A DNA stretch of 64,000 nt from JAQBVV01 sp965249205 (GTDB lineage: Bacteria; Acidobacteriota; Vicinamibacteria; Vicinamibacterales; UBA2999): the NCBI GenBank assembly GCA_965249205.1, contig CBDFLL010000005.1, positions 248,001 through 312,000 of the forward strand, read 5' to 3'. The notes below the pieces were generated by a model. It saw only the letters and a list, made by a program, of their open reading frames with translations. It did no database searches and had not been told where the DNA came from. The translations under genes and the position numbers were made by a program. Numbering within the stretch: position 1 is the first letter of the stretch; every line of letters begins with the position of its first letter. Below, in pieces: positions 42,626-51,836 of the stretch.

Positions 42626-43920
42626 CAGGCTGCTGAAGAACCCGGGTGATCGGGCCGTTTTCTAAGGATCATGCGAGTCACCACCGACCGACAACGGTGC
42701 GCACGGCTGTGCGCTGGCCCCGATCAAGGGGCCGGCGACACGCGCGGCCGGTGATCAGGGACACCTCGCCTCCAGATTCCGCAGCCGGACCAAGTTATAG
42801 ACCGTGGCGGCGAAGGTAAGCTGCCAATCCACGAGGGCGACACCGCGATGCCGGAGTTTGCGCAAGCCGCCGACGGTCTTCATCCAGCCAAAGACCTGTT
42901 CTACGAGTTTCCGTTTCCGCTGACTGACGTGATAGCCCGCATGCCGCGTGGTCCGGCCATCGATCGCACTCCAGCGGACCTTCTGAGCAACGTGGGGCGT
43001 GACGGCCCGGATACGGACAGCGGCCACAAAGCTTGCCACATCGTAGCCCTTGTCCGCCCCGACCGTGCTGCCCGGCGGCGCGCTGGCCTCCAGCAACAGC
43101 GCCGCTGCCTCGCGTTCGGCGGTCCCCGTCGCGTGAGTCGCGCAGACGTTGGCGACAAGTCCCTGTCGATTGTCCAGCAGCACGTGGCCCAGATACGCCA
43201 GCTTGGCTTCCTTCCCCTGGCCCTTCCGAGGCAGCATCGCCTCCGGATCGGTCGTCGACTGGTGCGTGTCGTTGCGCCGCCGCTCCCCGTGGAAGTTGAC
43301 CGTGGGATTCCCGGGGTCATCGGGCGGGTCGCTCTCCGCCGCGTCCCGGCACCGAAAGCTCTTCAGGCTGGCCCACGCTTCCAATTGGGTCCCATCCACA
43401 GTGAAGTGTTCGTCCGAGAGCAGCCCGGCCGCCCGCGCGTGGGCCTGCACCGCATCAAAGAAGGCGGCCGCGAGATCGCCCGCCAGCAGCCGGTCGCGAT
43501 TCTTGGTAAACGTGGTGGGATGCCAAACCGGGTCGTCCAAATTCAAGCCCACGAACCAGCGGAACAGCAGGTTGTAATTGAGCTCTTCCATCAGCAGCCG
43601 CTCGCTCCGCACCGTGTAGAGCACCTGCAGCAACAACGCGCGCAGCAGCTGTTCCGGCGGGATCGACGGACGCCCTGTGTTGGCGTACAGGCCGGCGAAC
43701 CTGCGCGACATCGTTCTCAGCGCTTCGTCCGTCAGCGCGCGAACCGCGCGGAGCGGATGGTCGGCTGGCACGCGCTGTTCCGGCGACAGGTAGCTGAACA
43801 TGTGAGTGCTTTGCTCATCGTGTCCGCGCATGATGGGGCTCCCTTCAGCGGTGTTGGGAGCATGGTAGTACGCCGGGATCGATCTGTCGATCCCATTTCA
43901 CGGAGTTTTTCAGCAGCCTG
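42626..43920 (-). mobile_element. IS5-family insertion sequence, copy F
   Basis: A full 1,295-bp element with CTAG at 42622-42625 and 43921-43924, inside the DUF4892-OmpA gene and antisense to it. Confidence 0.95.
42755..43831 (-). CDS. IS5-family transposase (copy F, intact)
   Basis: Same 358-residue sequence as at 16865. Confidence 0.95.
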   Translation of the reverse strand: MRGHDEQSTHMFSYLSPEQRVPADHPLRAVRALTDEALRTMSRRFAGLYANTGRPSIPPEQLLRALLLQVLYTVRSERLLMEELNYNLLFRWFVGLNLDDPVWHPTTFTKNRDRLLAGDLAAAFFDAVQAHARAAGLLSDEHFTVDGTQLEAWASLKSFRCRDAAESDPPDDPGNPTVNFHGERRRNDTHQSTTDPEAMLPRKGQGKEAKLAYLGHVLLDNRQGLVANVCATHATGTAEREAAALLLEASAPPGSTVGADKGYDVASFVAAVRIRAVTPHVAQKVRWSAIDGRTTRHAGYHVSQRKRKLVEQVFGWMKTVGGLRKLRHRGVALVDWQLTFAATVYNLVRLRNLEARCP

Positions 43921-44761
43921 CTAGTGGGCGAGGTGCCGCGCCTGCTCTACCGTACGCCTGAGGATCGCTCGTCTCTCGAGGTGCTTCGAAACTACACGAC
44001 CGAGCTCGCAAACAACGGTTTCGAGGTGCTGTTTGAATGCCGCACTGCGCATTGCGGAGACAATTTCTACTATAGAGAGCGGGGGATCTTCGACCGCACT
44101 GGCACCATCGGCGATCTCTTCATCCCGGAGCCGGACAATCAGCGATATGTGGCCGCGAGGTTGGCACGCCCCGGCCAGGGTGATGTCTACCTGTTCCTGT
44201 TCGTCGCGGAGAGTACCTGGGATGACAGGACCTACGCCCACCTCGACGTCGTCGAGATCGAGCCGATGGAGACGAACATGGTCACGATCGACGCAGACGC
44301 CATGGCGCGGGGCATCGACCAGGCTGGTCGTGTCGCGCTCTACGGCATCTTTTTCGAGACCGGCAGCGCCGACATCACGGCCCAGTCAGAGGGGGCGCTC
44401 ACAGAAATCGCGACGCTCTTGCAGGGCAACCCCGAGATGCGACTGCACATTGTCGGCCACACCGACAACGAGGGGGCGCTCGAGTTCAACATGGATCTTT
44501 CGACGCGGCGCGCGGAGGCGGTGATGGAGACGCTGGTGACCGGGCATGGCGTCGAGGCCACCCGACTCCTGGCCAACGGCGTCGGGTACCTCGCGCCAGT
44601 CGCGTCGAACCGAAATGATGAAGGGCGCGCGAGGAACCGCCGGGTCGAACTGGTTGAAACTTTCTAAGGCGCTGTCCCGAGCGCGCCGGCGATCGGACCC
44701 AACCTGACTGCTGAGCGTCTGTCAGGCGCACGCTATAATCGCCGTCGCCGCCAGGCAGGAA

Positions 44762-45745
44762 ATGCTTACGCGTAAGCTCGGCCCCTTCGATGTCTCGGCG
44801 ATCGGCCTCGGCTGCATGAGCATGTCGCAGGCCTACGGGACGCCCGACCTCGCCGAGAGCGAGCGCGTACTGCACCGTGCCCTCGACGTTGGCTACACGT
44901 TTCTCGACACGGCCAGCATCTACGGCGTGGGCCACAACGAGAAACTGATCGGCCGCGTCCTGCGTGAGAGGCGCGCATCGTTCGTCCTCGCAAGCAAGTG
45001 CGGCATCGCGGTGGAGCCGAAGACGAACGCACGGGTAGCCGACGGACGCTCCACATCGATCAAGCGGACCTGCGAGCAGAGCCTCGCCAATCTTCAGACC
45101 GATGTCATCGACTTGTACTATCTGCACCGCCGGGATCACGCCGTGCCGATCGAAGAGAGTGTCGGCGCGCTCGCCGAGTTGGTCACCGAGGGAAAGGTCC
45201 GGACCATTGGGTTATCCGAGGTGTCATCGACGACGCTGAGGCGTGCGCACGCCACGCATCCGATCACGGCGGTCCAATCCGAATACTCGTTGTGGACGCG
45301 TGAACCGGAGCACCGCATGCTTGGGACGTGCGAGGAACTCGGCGTCGCGTTCGTGCCGTTCAGTCCGCTCGGACGCGCCTTTTTGTGCGGCACGATTCGA
45401 TCGCCCGCCGATCTGGAAGAGAACGACCTGCGGAGAGAGATGCCGCGTTTTGTTGGCGACGCCTTCCAGCGCAACCTCGCGCTGCTCGAAGGCTTTGGGG
45501 CTCTCGCGCAGCAGAACCGCAGCACGATGGCGCAGCTCGCGCTCGCGTGGGTGCTGGCGCAGGGCGAGACGCTTATTCCGATTCCCGGCACCAAGCATGT
45601 CGCCTTCGTCGAGGAGAATGCCGGCGCGGCCGATCTCGTTATTTCAGACGAGGACCTTCGTCGTGCCGGAGCCTTGATCAACGCCGACACGGTCGTTGGC
45701 GATCGCTACGCTCCCGCACAGCGGATCTCACTGGATCCCGAATAG
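44762..45745 (+). CDS. Aldo/keto reductase
   Basis: 327 residues, a cytosolic NADPH-dependent TIM-barrel oxidoreductase. The catalytic tetrad is seen as Asp and Tyr in FLDTASIYGVGHNE, Lys in FVLASKCGIAV and His in DLYYLHRRD. The AKR landmarks LGLGCMSMSQAYG-like start and LIPIPGTKHVAFVEENAGAA are near the ends. It is closest in style to the AKR13/YakC group acting on small aldehydes. It stands alone between the OmpA gene and the convergent Sel1 gene, so the substrate is not predicted. Confidence 0.93.
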   Translation: MLTRKLGPFDVSAIGLGCMSMSQAYGTPDLAESERVLHRALDVGYTFLDTASIYGVGHNEKLIGRVLRERRASFVLASKCGIAVEPKTNARVADGRSTSIKRTCEQSLANLQTDVIDLYYLHRRDHAVPIEESVGALAELVTEGKVRTIGLSEVSSTTLRRAHATHPITAVQSEYSLWTREPEHRMLGTCEELGVAFVPFSPLGRAFLCGTIRSPADLEENDLRREMPRFVGDAFQRNLALLEGFGALAQQNRSTMAQLALAWVLAQGETLIPIPGTKHVAFVEENAGAADLVISDEDLRRAGALINADTVVGDRYAPAQRISLDPE

Positions 45746-45752
45746 GCGCTGC

Positions 45753-46514
45753 CTACTCGGTCTGTCTCTGCTGAAAGGCCGCTTGCCACTCGGCCGCGAG
45801 TCGCTGCGCCTCGGCGAGTTGCCCGGATGTCAGCTTCCTCGCCTCGCGGTCGCGGACCTCCGCGTAGAACCGCTGTTCCTCACCGATGACGTGGGAGGCC
45901 GCGAGGTTGAGCCATTTTTGCGCCTCCACGTTGTTGGGTGCTCGTCGACCGCGAGCCGAAATGATCGGAGCTGAGACACCTGCGTGCCTCACCGGGCCCC
46001 TCGGCGCGTCCGCGCCGTCGGCGTACATCACCCCGAGCATGTACTGCGCTGGCACGTCACCCTGCTCCGCCGATTCACGAAACCACGCCAGTGCCTCCGC
46101 TTCGTCGTCCGGGACGCCATCCCCATTGGCGTACATCACGCCGAGGTGGTACCGCGCCGTGGAGTAATCCTGCGCCGCCGCCATGCGTAACCACCTCACC
46201 GCCTCATCGAAGTCCTGCGGCGTGCCCTCGCCGTTGGCGTACATGACGCCGAGATGGTGCTGCGCGGCGTCAAGGCCCTGCTCCGCCGCGAGCCGATACC
46301 ACGCCAGCGCCCGCTCATCGTCCTGCGGCACGCCGGTGCCGTAGGCGTACGAGAAGCCCAGGTTGTACTGCGCGACGGCATCGCCCTGTTCCGCCATGCG
46401 AATAAGTTCGGTCAGACCACCCTGGGCACTCACCGTCACAGGGGCGGTGAGCCCCAGCAGCGCAAAGGCCAACCCGAGACCTCCGAGCCACCGGGTTATG
46501 GAGCGACTCGTCAT
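45753..46514 (-). CDS. Exported Sel1-repeat protein
   Basis: 253 residues from ATG 46514 behind AGGAGAAGG. Signal peptide: GLGLAFALLGLTAPVTVSAQ. Four or five Sel1 (TPR-like) repeats follow: AQYNLGFSYAYGTGVPQDDE, AQHHLGVMYANGEGTPQDFD, ARYHLGVMYANGDGVPDDEA and AQYMLGVMYADGADAPRG, then a partial repeat VEAQKWLNLAASH. These helical solenoids mediate protein interactions, often in the periplasm. A C-terminal charged helix (EVRDREARKLTSGQLAEAQR) follows. It lies downstream of the thiamine-binding gene on the same strand. Confidence 0.9.
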   Translation of the reverse strand: MTSRSITRWLGGLGLAFALLGLTAPVTVSAQGGLTELIRMAEQGDAVAQYNLGFSYAYGTGVPQDDERALAWYRLAAEQGLDAAQHHLGVMYANGEGTPQDFDEAVRWLRMAAAQDYSTARYHLGVMYANGDGVPDDEAEALAWFRESAEQGDVPAQYMLGVMYADGADAPRGPVRHAGVSAPIISARGRRAPNNVEAQKWLNLAASHVIGEEQRFYAEVRDREARKLTSGQLAEAQRLAAEWQAAFQQRQTE

Positions 46515-46542
46515 CAGCCTTCTCCTCGCGGCGTGTGCGCTA

Positions 46543-46845
46543 TCATCTCGGCGCGTCCGCCCCGATGTCGAACACCTTGTCCTCCAGCGTGCTGTCCTTG
46601 TCGGTTCGAGTGCCGATCTTGACAGCGGTCGACAGCCGGGGCGTCCCTTCGGCATGCAGCAGGGTGTGGATGCGTCCGACCGTCTCCAGAATCATATCGA
46701 GGTCTCCCTCAACGTTCGTGCCATACGCATGTAACTGCACCTTGAGGCCGGAGTCCCGAATGATCTGGTGAGCCCGGCGGACCTGGTCGCGGACCGAGGT
46801 GCCGACGCCGATCGGAACGACCTGAATCTCAGCCAGGGCTTTCAT
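46543..46845 (-). CDS. MTH1187-family thiamine-binding protein
   Basis: 100 residues, a small cytosolic ferredoxin-like fold. The pattern AEIQVVPIGVGTSVRDQVRR, LKVQLHAYGTNVEGDLDMIL and RIHTLLHAEGTPRLSTAVKI matches the MTH1187/YkoF-like family, members of which bind thiamine. Length is normal. It lies 28 bases upstream of the Sel1 gene, so the two may share a transcript, although no functional link is evident. Confidence 0.85.
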   Translation of the reverse strand: MKALAEIQVVPIGVGTSVRDQVRRAHQIIRDSGLKVQLHAYGTNVEGDLDMILETVGRIHTLLHAEGTPRLSTAVKIGTRTDKDSTLEDKVFDIGADAPR

Positions 46846-46898
46846 GTGTCTGTACCGTTGAGTCGCGCAGCGTCATGCTGAGGTCGCCGCCACGCTCG

Positions 46899-47315
46899 CT
46901 ATCCCTTCGGCCCGAACATCGGCAAAAACTTCTCATACAACGCCTTCGCGGCGTGATGTTTCGCAATCAACGCGGCTGTATGCTGCATGAAGATGTTGCC
47001 GGACTGCTTCTCTGTCTCGGCATGAAAGTGATGAAACTTCGCGTAGATCAGAATGCCCTCTCCGTTGGTGTCGAGAAATAAATCCGGATCCACGGTGTCG
47101 CGCAGCACGAGTGACGCCGCCATTTCCCAGAAGCTCAGTGTTTGCCGCCACAGCACATTATCGGCTGATGTCATGTCCCGTGAGACCGCCCGCAGTTCTT
47201 CCAGCGTCTTCGGGTTAAAGGCGAAGACCATGAAGTGCCGGGCCTTCCGTAGGGTTTCTTCTCGCCGGAGGTCGTAAAGCCGCATCACGATTTCTGCGTC
47301 TGCCGCCGTTGCCAT
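46899..47315 (-). CDS. Conserved hypothetical protein
   Basis: 138 residues from ATG 47315 (MATAADAEIVMRLYDLRREE) with GTAGGAG upstream. It is soluble, helical and without signal or membrane segments: RKARHFMVFAFNPKTLEELR, NVLWRQTLSFWEMAASLVLR, LFLDTNGEGILIYAKFHHFH. I do not recognise the family. It is on the same strand as, and downstream of, the MBL gene at 47386. Confidence 0.75.
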   Translation of the reverse strand: MATAADAEIVMRLYDLRREETLRKARHFMVFAFNPKTLEELRAVSRDMTSADNVLWRQTLSFWEMAASLVLRDTVDPDLFLDTNGEGILIYAKFHHFHAETEKQSGNIFMQHTAALIAKHHAAKALYEKFLPMFGPKG

Positions 47316-47385
47316 GGTGTTTCGTTCTCCTACTCGAAGCCTCACGCGCGGGTCGCACCTGAGACGGGTTTCTACTCGACTGTGC

Positions 47386-48264
47386 CTACTGCAACTCCTG
47401 AACGAGCTGGCGAATAAAGCGCTCGTTGGTCGTCCCGGGGGTATTGACCTGGGCATCGAACGCGTCGGTCAGTCCTGCGGCGACGATCTGGTCCTCGCTC
47501 ATACCCTGGCCGACGCGTTCCCGAACCTGTTCCACCAGGACGATCATCATGTCGCGGTGTGCGCGTACCGCATCGCGGTCAACGATGGGACCATGGCCGG
47601 GAAGGATCCGGGTGTCGGGTCCTGACGTGCCGATGACGCTACCGAGACCGGCCAGCATGCCCTCCAGTGTTCCACCGTTCTGACGGGCAATGTTGGGGTA
47701 CCCCGCCGACCGGTAGAAATCCCCGGTCATCAACACATCGGCGTTTTCAAAGTAGACCATCGTGTCGCCGTTGGTATGCGCGACGGGTACCGGAATCGCC
47801 CGGGCGGTCTCCCCGTTCATGTGGAACGTCACCGGTCCGTCGTACGTCACCATCGGCAAGCGCGCGGGCGGATTCTCTGCACTGGCCAGTCCCGCACGCA
47901 GTTCGTTGCGTGTCATCACCGTCACGCCCATCGAGGCCAGATTGGAATTGCCGCCGCTGTGGTCGCCATGCACGTGCGTATTCAGCGCAAACTTGATCGG
48001 CTCAGTCGAAATCTCCCGTATCGCGGCGACGATCCGATCGGTCAGCGGTGCGAACTGCGTATCGACCATCAGGATGCCGTCGGGGCCGGCCAGTACGCCG
48101 ATCTGACCTCCCTGGCCCTGGAGGTAGTAGAGGTTGTCGTCAAGCTGCGTGGTCGTAATTTCAACGTTGTCGAAGTTGGCTTGGCCGCTGACGACGGGAG
48201 AGACGGCCGACATGGCAACAACCGCCGCGGCAACACACAGACACCGAATCGACACTGCTTTCAT
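47386..48264 (-). CDS. Exported metallo-beta-lactamase-fold hydrolase
   Basis: 292 residues from ATG 48264 (MKAVSIRCLC) with AAGGAGAT upstream. The signal peptide ends SPVVSGQ. The metal-binding sites are HVHGDHSGG (HxHxDH), VAHTNGDTMVYF, VLMTGDFYRS and LPGHGPIV. It resembles the periplasmic MBL proteins related to subclass B3-like enzymes and quinoprotein relay hydrolases (SoxH-like). The substrate is unknown. Confidence 0.88.
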   Translation of the reverse strand: MKAVSIRCLCVAAAVVAMSAVSPVVSGQANFDNVEITTTQLDDNLYYLQGQGGQIGVLAGPDGILMVDTQFAPLTDRIVAAIREISTEPIKFALNTHVHGDHSGGNSNLASMGVTVMTRNELRAGLASAENPPARLPMVTYDGPVTFHMNGETARAIPVPVAHTNGDTMVYFENADVLMTGDFYRSAGYPNIARQNGGTLEGMLAGLGSVIGTSGPDTRILPGHGPIVDRDAVRAHRDMMIVLVEQVRERVGQGMSEDQIVAAGLTDAFDAQVNTPGTTNERFIRQLVQELQ

Positions 48265-48453
48265 CACGTGGATCTCCTTATCAAGTTCTTCCAGGCTCAA
48301 CGTCCTGCCTCACGGCATATGTCGGGAGCCGGGCCATGAAGCTGGCTGAAATTATAGGGGTTTTCGCAGATGAAGCAGGGAAACACCACCAAGCGGCTGA
48401 AAATGTCACCGGTCTGTCACCGCAGCGTACGAGGGCTCAGGTAGGATTTCAAC

Positions 48454-48870
48454 GTGCGCAACCGAATCTTCGTTGTTCTGGCAACGTTCTGTTGTCTAGC
48501 CGCCTGGCAGGTGCAGGCCCATCATTCGTTCGCCATTTACGACATCGACAACAAGATCGAGCGCACGGGCGTGCTGACGAGCTTCGTGTTCGCGAATCCG
48601 CACATTCGGCTCGTACTCGAGGTCGAGCGAGACGATGGCTCGACCGAGACCTGGGAGATCGAAAGCATGAATCCCCGCCGCTGGGATAACTTCGGTCATG
48701 CTCGGGACGTCGCCAGTGTCGGGGAAACCGTGACTATTCTCGGCTGGCCGGCGCGAGACGGCAGCAACGAGATGGTCTTGAGCACGGTCATCACTGAGCG
48801 TGGCACCACCGTCATTCTCGACAGGGTTCGTCAGCGACGCGCCCGAGAGAATCTTCCGACGGCACGATAG
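48454..48870 (+). CDS. DUF6152 family exported protein (second copy)
   Basis: 138 residues from GTG 48454. Signal peptide: VLATFCCLAAWQVQA. The mature protein starts HHSFAIYDIDNKIERTGVLT and continues FVFANPHIRLVLEVERDD, WEIESMNPRRWDNFG and GETVTILGWPARDGSNEMVL. It is a better match to DUF6152 than the copy at 15121. Function is unknown. Confidence 0.87.
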   Translation: MRNRIFVVLATFCCLAAWQVQAHHSFAIYDIDNKIERTGVLTSFVFANPHIRLVLEVERDDGSTETWEIESMNPRRWDNFGHARDVASVGETVTILGWPARDGSNEMVLSTVITERGTTVILDRVRQRRARENLPTAR

Positions 48871-48948
48871 ACTGAAAATGAGGACCTCGCCGTAGATCGG
48901 GCTTAGCAGACAAGCCCTGCACATCCGTGAGTGGCCGGTTCTTATGGA

Positions 48949-49162
48949 CTACTGTTCGAAGAAGTTTCGAGGGACACCGCACTGCCGGATGATGCTCGTC
49001 AGCGTCCCTATCTTCAGCTCGGCATGATCCGGCACAGGAACGGTGATCGTCGTATTACCGGACCGCCTCTGCATGACGATGTGGCTGCCGCGCTGCCGAA
49101 CCTTTGAGAATCCGTGGGACTCCAGAATCTGGCAGGCCAGACAGTACGCGGAGCCTAGCCAA
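48949..49162 (-). pseudogene. HicA-type toxin gene, frameshifted
   Basis: It starts at TTG 49162, overlapping the last codons of the upstream HicB gene as is usual for hicBA pairs, and reads MARLRVLSG. One extra base (or two missing) near 49135 shifts the frame. The toxin continues in another frame: CQILESHGFSKVRQRGSHIV, then TITVPVPDHAELKIGTLTSI and IRQCGVPRNFFEQ to the stop at 48949-48951. The active-site region GSHIVMQ is intact. The shift would inactivate the RNase, consistent with decay or a sequencing error. Confidence 0.75.
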
Positions 49163-49382
49163 TCGCGACTTCGACGCGCGTCACGAACACTTCGCCGTGC
49201 AACCGTCGGGCGATCTCGGTTTGATCCGCCGATTCAAAAAACAGCTCCAGGGCTTCGATCAGATTCGCCCTTGCTGCCTCAACCGTCGGGCCCTGGCTAG
49301 CGATGTCCAGCTCCGGACACAGGGCGACGTACGCGTTGTCCTCGCGTTCGATTATGGCGGTCAGCTGGCGTCTTGACGTCAT
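49155..49382 (-). CDS. HicB-type antitoxin
   Basis: 75 residues from ATG 49382. The partial RNase-H-like HicB fold is seen in LTAIIEREDNAYVALCPELD, IASQGPTVEAARANLIEALE and LFFESADQTEIARRLHG. It lacks an obvious C-terminal DNA-binding domain, as in short HicB proteins. It is followed directly by the frameshifted HicA gene, so the antitoxin is the only intact member of the pair. Confidence 0.82.
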   Translation of the reverse strand: MTSRRQLTAIIEREDNAYVALCPELDIASQGPTVEAARANLIEALELFFESADQTEIARRLHGEVFVTRVEVAIG

Positions 49383-49848
49383 GGTCCGATGATAGCAGTC
49401 AAGTCCGACTCCAGGGGGCGTAACCCTGTGTGCGCGGCGGTCCCGCACGTATAATTCGGAGCGGTTGGCCCTAACCCTCGGCGCCCGCCTCGGCCCGTAT
49501 GAAATCACCGCCAAGATCGGCGAAGGCGGGATGGGCGAGGTGTATCAGGCCACCGATACCAATCTGAAGCGGGTCGTTGCCATCAAGGTGCTGCCGGAGT
49601 CCGTCGCTTCTGATGGAGAGCGTCTGGCACGGTTTCAACGCGAAGCCGAAGTCCTCGCGTCACTCAACCATCCGAATATAGGCGCGATCTACGGCCTGGA
49701 AGACGCCGCCGGTTCCAAAGCGCTCGTCATGGAACTTGTCGAAGGCCCGACGCTCGCCGACCGCATTGCGCAGGGCGCGATTCCTCTCGATGAAGCGCTG
49801 CCGATCGCCAGGCAGATTGCGGAAGCACTGGAAGCCGCGCACGAGCAG

Positions 49849-49884
<36 letters not shown>

Positions 49885-50541
49885 AAGGTACGGCCAGATG
49901 GCACCGTGAAGGTGCTGGACTTCGGCCTGGCGAAGGCACTGGAGCCCGCCTCCGCGCTTCACGCTTCAGCGGGGCAAGCCCTGTCGCAGACCGACGATCA
50001 CCACGCCGGCGATGACACAGGCCGGGATGATTCTCGGCACGGCGGCGTACATGAGTCCGGAGCAGGCGCGTGGGAAGCCCGTGGACAAGCGCAGTGACGT
50101 GTGGGCGTTTGGTGCGGTGCTTTACGAGATGCTGACGGGCAGCCGGGCGTTCGCGGGAGAGGACATCACCGAAACGCTGGCAGACGTGATGCGCGTCGAG
50201 CCTGCGTGGGACGCACTCCCGGAGCGCCTTTCCCCGTCGCTGACGACGTTTCTCAAGCGCTGTCTCCAGAAAGACCCCCGGCAGCGCCTTGGCGACATTC
50301 ACGATATGTGCCTCGCGCTGGAGGGCGCGTTCGAGACAGGTGCGTCGCAGGCGGCGGCGTCAACTGCTGTGCCCCAGCCAGCTGCGTGGCAACGCCCCAT
50401 GCCCGTGGCGGTCGCCGCGTCGCTGGTCACGGCGGTGGTCGTGAGCCTCGGCTGGAGCGTCTGGCCCACCAGCCCCGAGCCGGGATCCGTCACCCGGTTC
50501 GTCGACGAGCAGTCCGTCGGCCTCGTTATCGGCGACTCTAG

Positions 50542-51836
50542 CAGGCTGCTGAAGAACCCGGGTGATCGGGCCGTTTTCTAAGGATCATGCGAGTCACCAC
50601 CGACCGACAACGGTGCGCACGGCTGTGCGCTGGCCCCGATCAAGGGGCCGGCGACACGCGCGGCCGGTGATCAGGGACACCTCGCCTCCAGATTCCGCAG
50701 CCGGACCAAGTTATAGACCGTGGCGGCGAAGGTAAGCTGCCAATCCACGAGGGCGACACCGCGATGCCGGAGTTTGCGCAAGCCGCCGACGGTCTTCATC
50801 CAGCCAAAGACCTGTTCTACGAGTTTCCGTTTCCGCTGACTGACGTGATAGCCCGCATGCCGCGTGGTCCGGCCATCGATCGCACTCCAGCGGACCTTCT
50901 GAGCAACGTGGGGCGTGACGGCCCGGATACGGACAGCGGCCACAAAGCTTGCCACATCGTAGCCCTTGTCCGCCCCGACCGTGCTGCCCGGCGGCGCGCT
51001 GGCCTCCAGCAACAGCGCCGCTGCCTCGCGTTCGGCGGTCCCCGTCGCGTGAGTCGCGCAGACGTTGGCGACAAGTCCCTGTCGATTGTCCAGCAGCACG
51101 TGGCCCAGATACGCCAGCTTGGCTTCCTTCCCCTGGCCCTTCCGAGGCAGCATCGCCTCCGGATCGGTCGTCGACTGGTGCGTGTCGTTGCGCCGCCGCT
51201 CCCCGTGGAAGTTGACCGTGGGATTCCCGGGGTCATCGGGCGGGTCGCTCTCCGCCGCGTCCCGGCACCGAAAGCTCTTCAGGCTGGCCCACGCTTCCAA
51301 TTGGGTCCCATCCACAGTGAAGTGTTCGTCCGAGAGCAGCCCGGCCGCCCGCGCGTGGGCCTGCACCGCATCAAAGAAGGCGGCCGCGAGATCGCCCGCC
51401 AGCAGCCGGTCGCGATTCTTGGTAAACGTGGTGGGATGCCAAACCGGGTCGTCCAAATTCAAGCCCACGAACCAGCGGAACAGCAGGTTGTAATTGAGCT
51501 CTTCCATCAGCAGCCGCTCGCTCCGCACCGTGTAGAGCACCTGCAGCAACAACGCGCGCAGCAGCTGTTCCGGCGGGATCGACGGACGCCCTGTGTTGGC
51601 GTACAGGCCGGCGAACCTGCGCGACATCGTTCTCAGCGCTTCGTCCGTCAGCGCGCGAACCGCGCGGAGCGGATGGTCGGCTGGCACGCGCTGTTCCGGC
51701 GACAGGTAGCTGAACATGTGAGTGCTTTGCTCATCGTGTCCGCGCATGATGGGGCTCCCTTCAGCGGTGTTGGGAGCATGGTAGTACGCCGGGATCGATC
51801 TGTCGATCCCATTTCACGGAGTTTTTCAGCAGCCTG
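50542..51836 (-). mobile_element. IS5-family insertion sequence, copy G
   Basis: A full 1,295-bp element with CTAG at 50538-50541 and 51837-51840, inserted between the transmembrane segment and propeller of the kinase gene, antisense to it. Confidence 0.95.
50671..51747 (-). CDS. IS5-family transposase (copy G, intact)
   Basis: Same 358-residue sequence as at 16865. Confidence 0.95.
   Translation of the reverse strand: MRGHDEQSTHMFSYLSPEQRVPADHPLRAVRALTDEALRTMSRRFAGLYANTGRPSIPPEQLLRALLLQVLYTVRSERLLMEELNYNLLFRWFVGLNLDDPVWHPTTFTKNRDRLLAGDLAAAFFDAVQAHARAAGLLSDEHFTVDGTQLEAWASLKSFRCRDAAESDPPDDPGNPTVNFHGERRRNDTHQSTTDPEAMLPRKGQGKEAKLAYLGHVLLDNRQGLVANVCATHATGTAEREAAALLLEASAPPGSTVGADKGYDVASFVAAVRIRAVTPHVAQKVRWSAIDGRTTRHAGYHVSQRKRKLVEQVFGWMKTVGGLRKLRHRGVALVDWQLTFAATVYNLVRLRNLEARCP

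Larger units (their letters stand above)
42385..44667 (+). pseudogene. DUF4892-OmpA outer-membrane gene split by IS5 copy F
   Basis: The start is ATG 42385 (MKKFCSIVVWLTWAALVPSQ signal). The N-part has EDLEGTSDHEIVSRFQGSWI and VDYAHAEFDEYEAVLG, the start of DUF4892. It breaks at GESQVL and resumes at 43922 with VGEVPRLLYRTPEDRSSLEV. The C-terminal OmpA domain binds peptidoglycan (ALYGIFFETGSADITAQSEG, LHIVGHTDNEGALEFNMDLS, NDEGRARNRRVELVETF). Removing the element and one CTAG restores an uninterrupted ~325-residue frame. As it stands the protein ends QVLAGC-stop. The intact gene would link the outer membrane to the cell wall. Confidence 0.9.
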
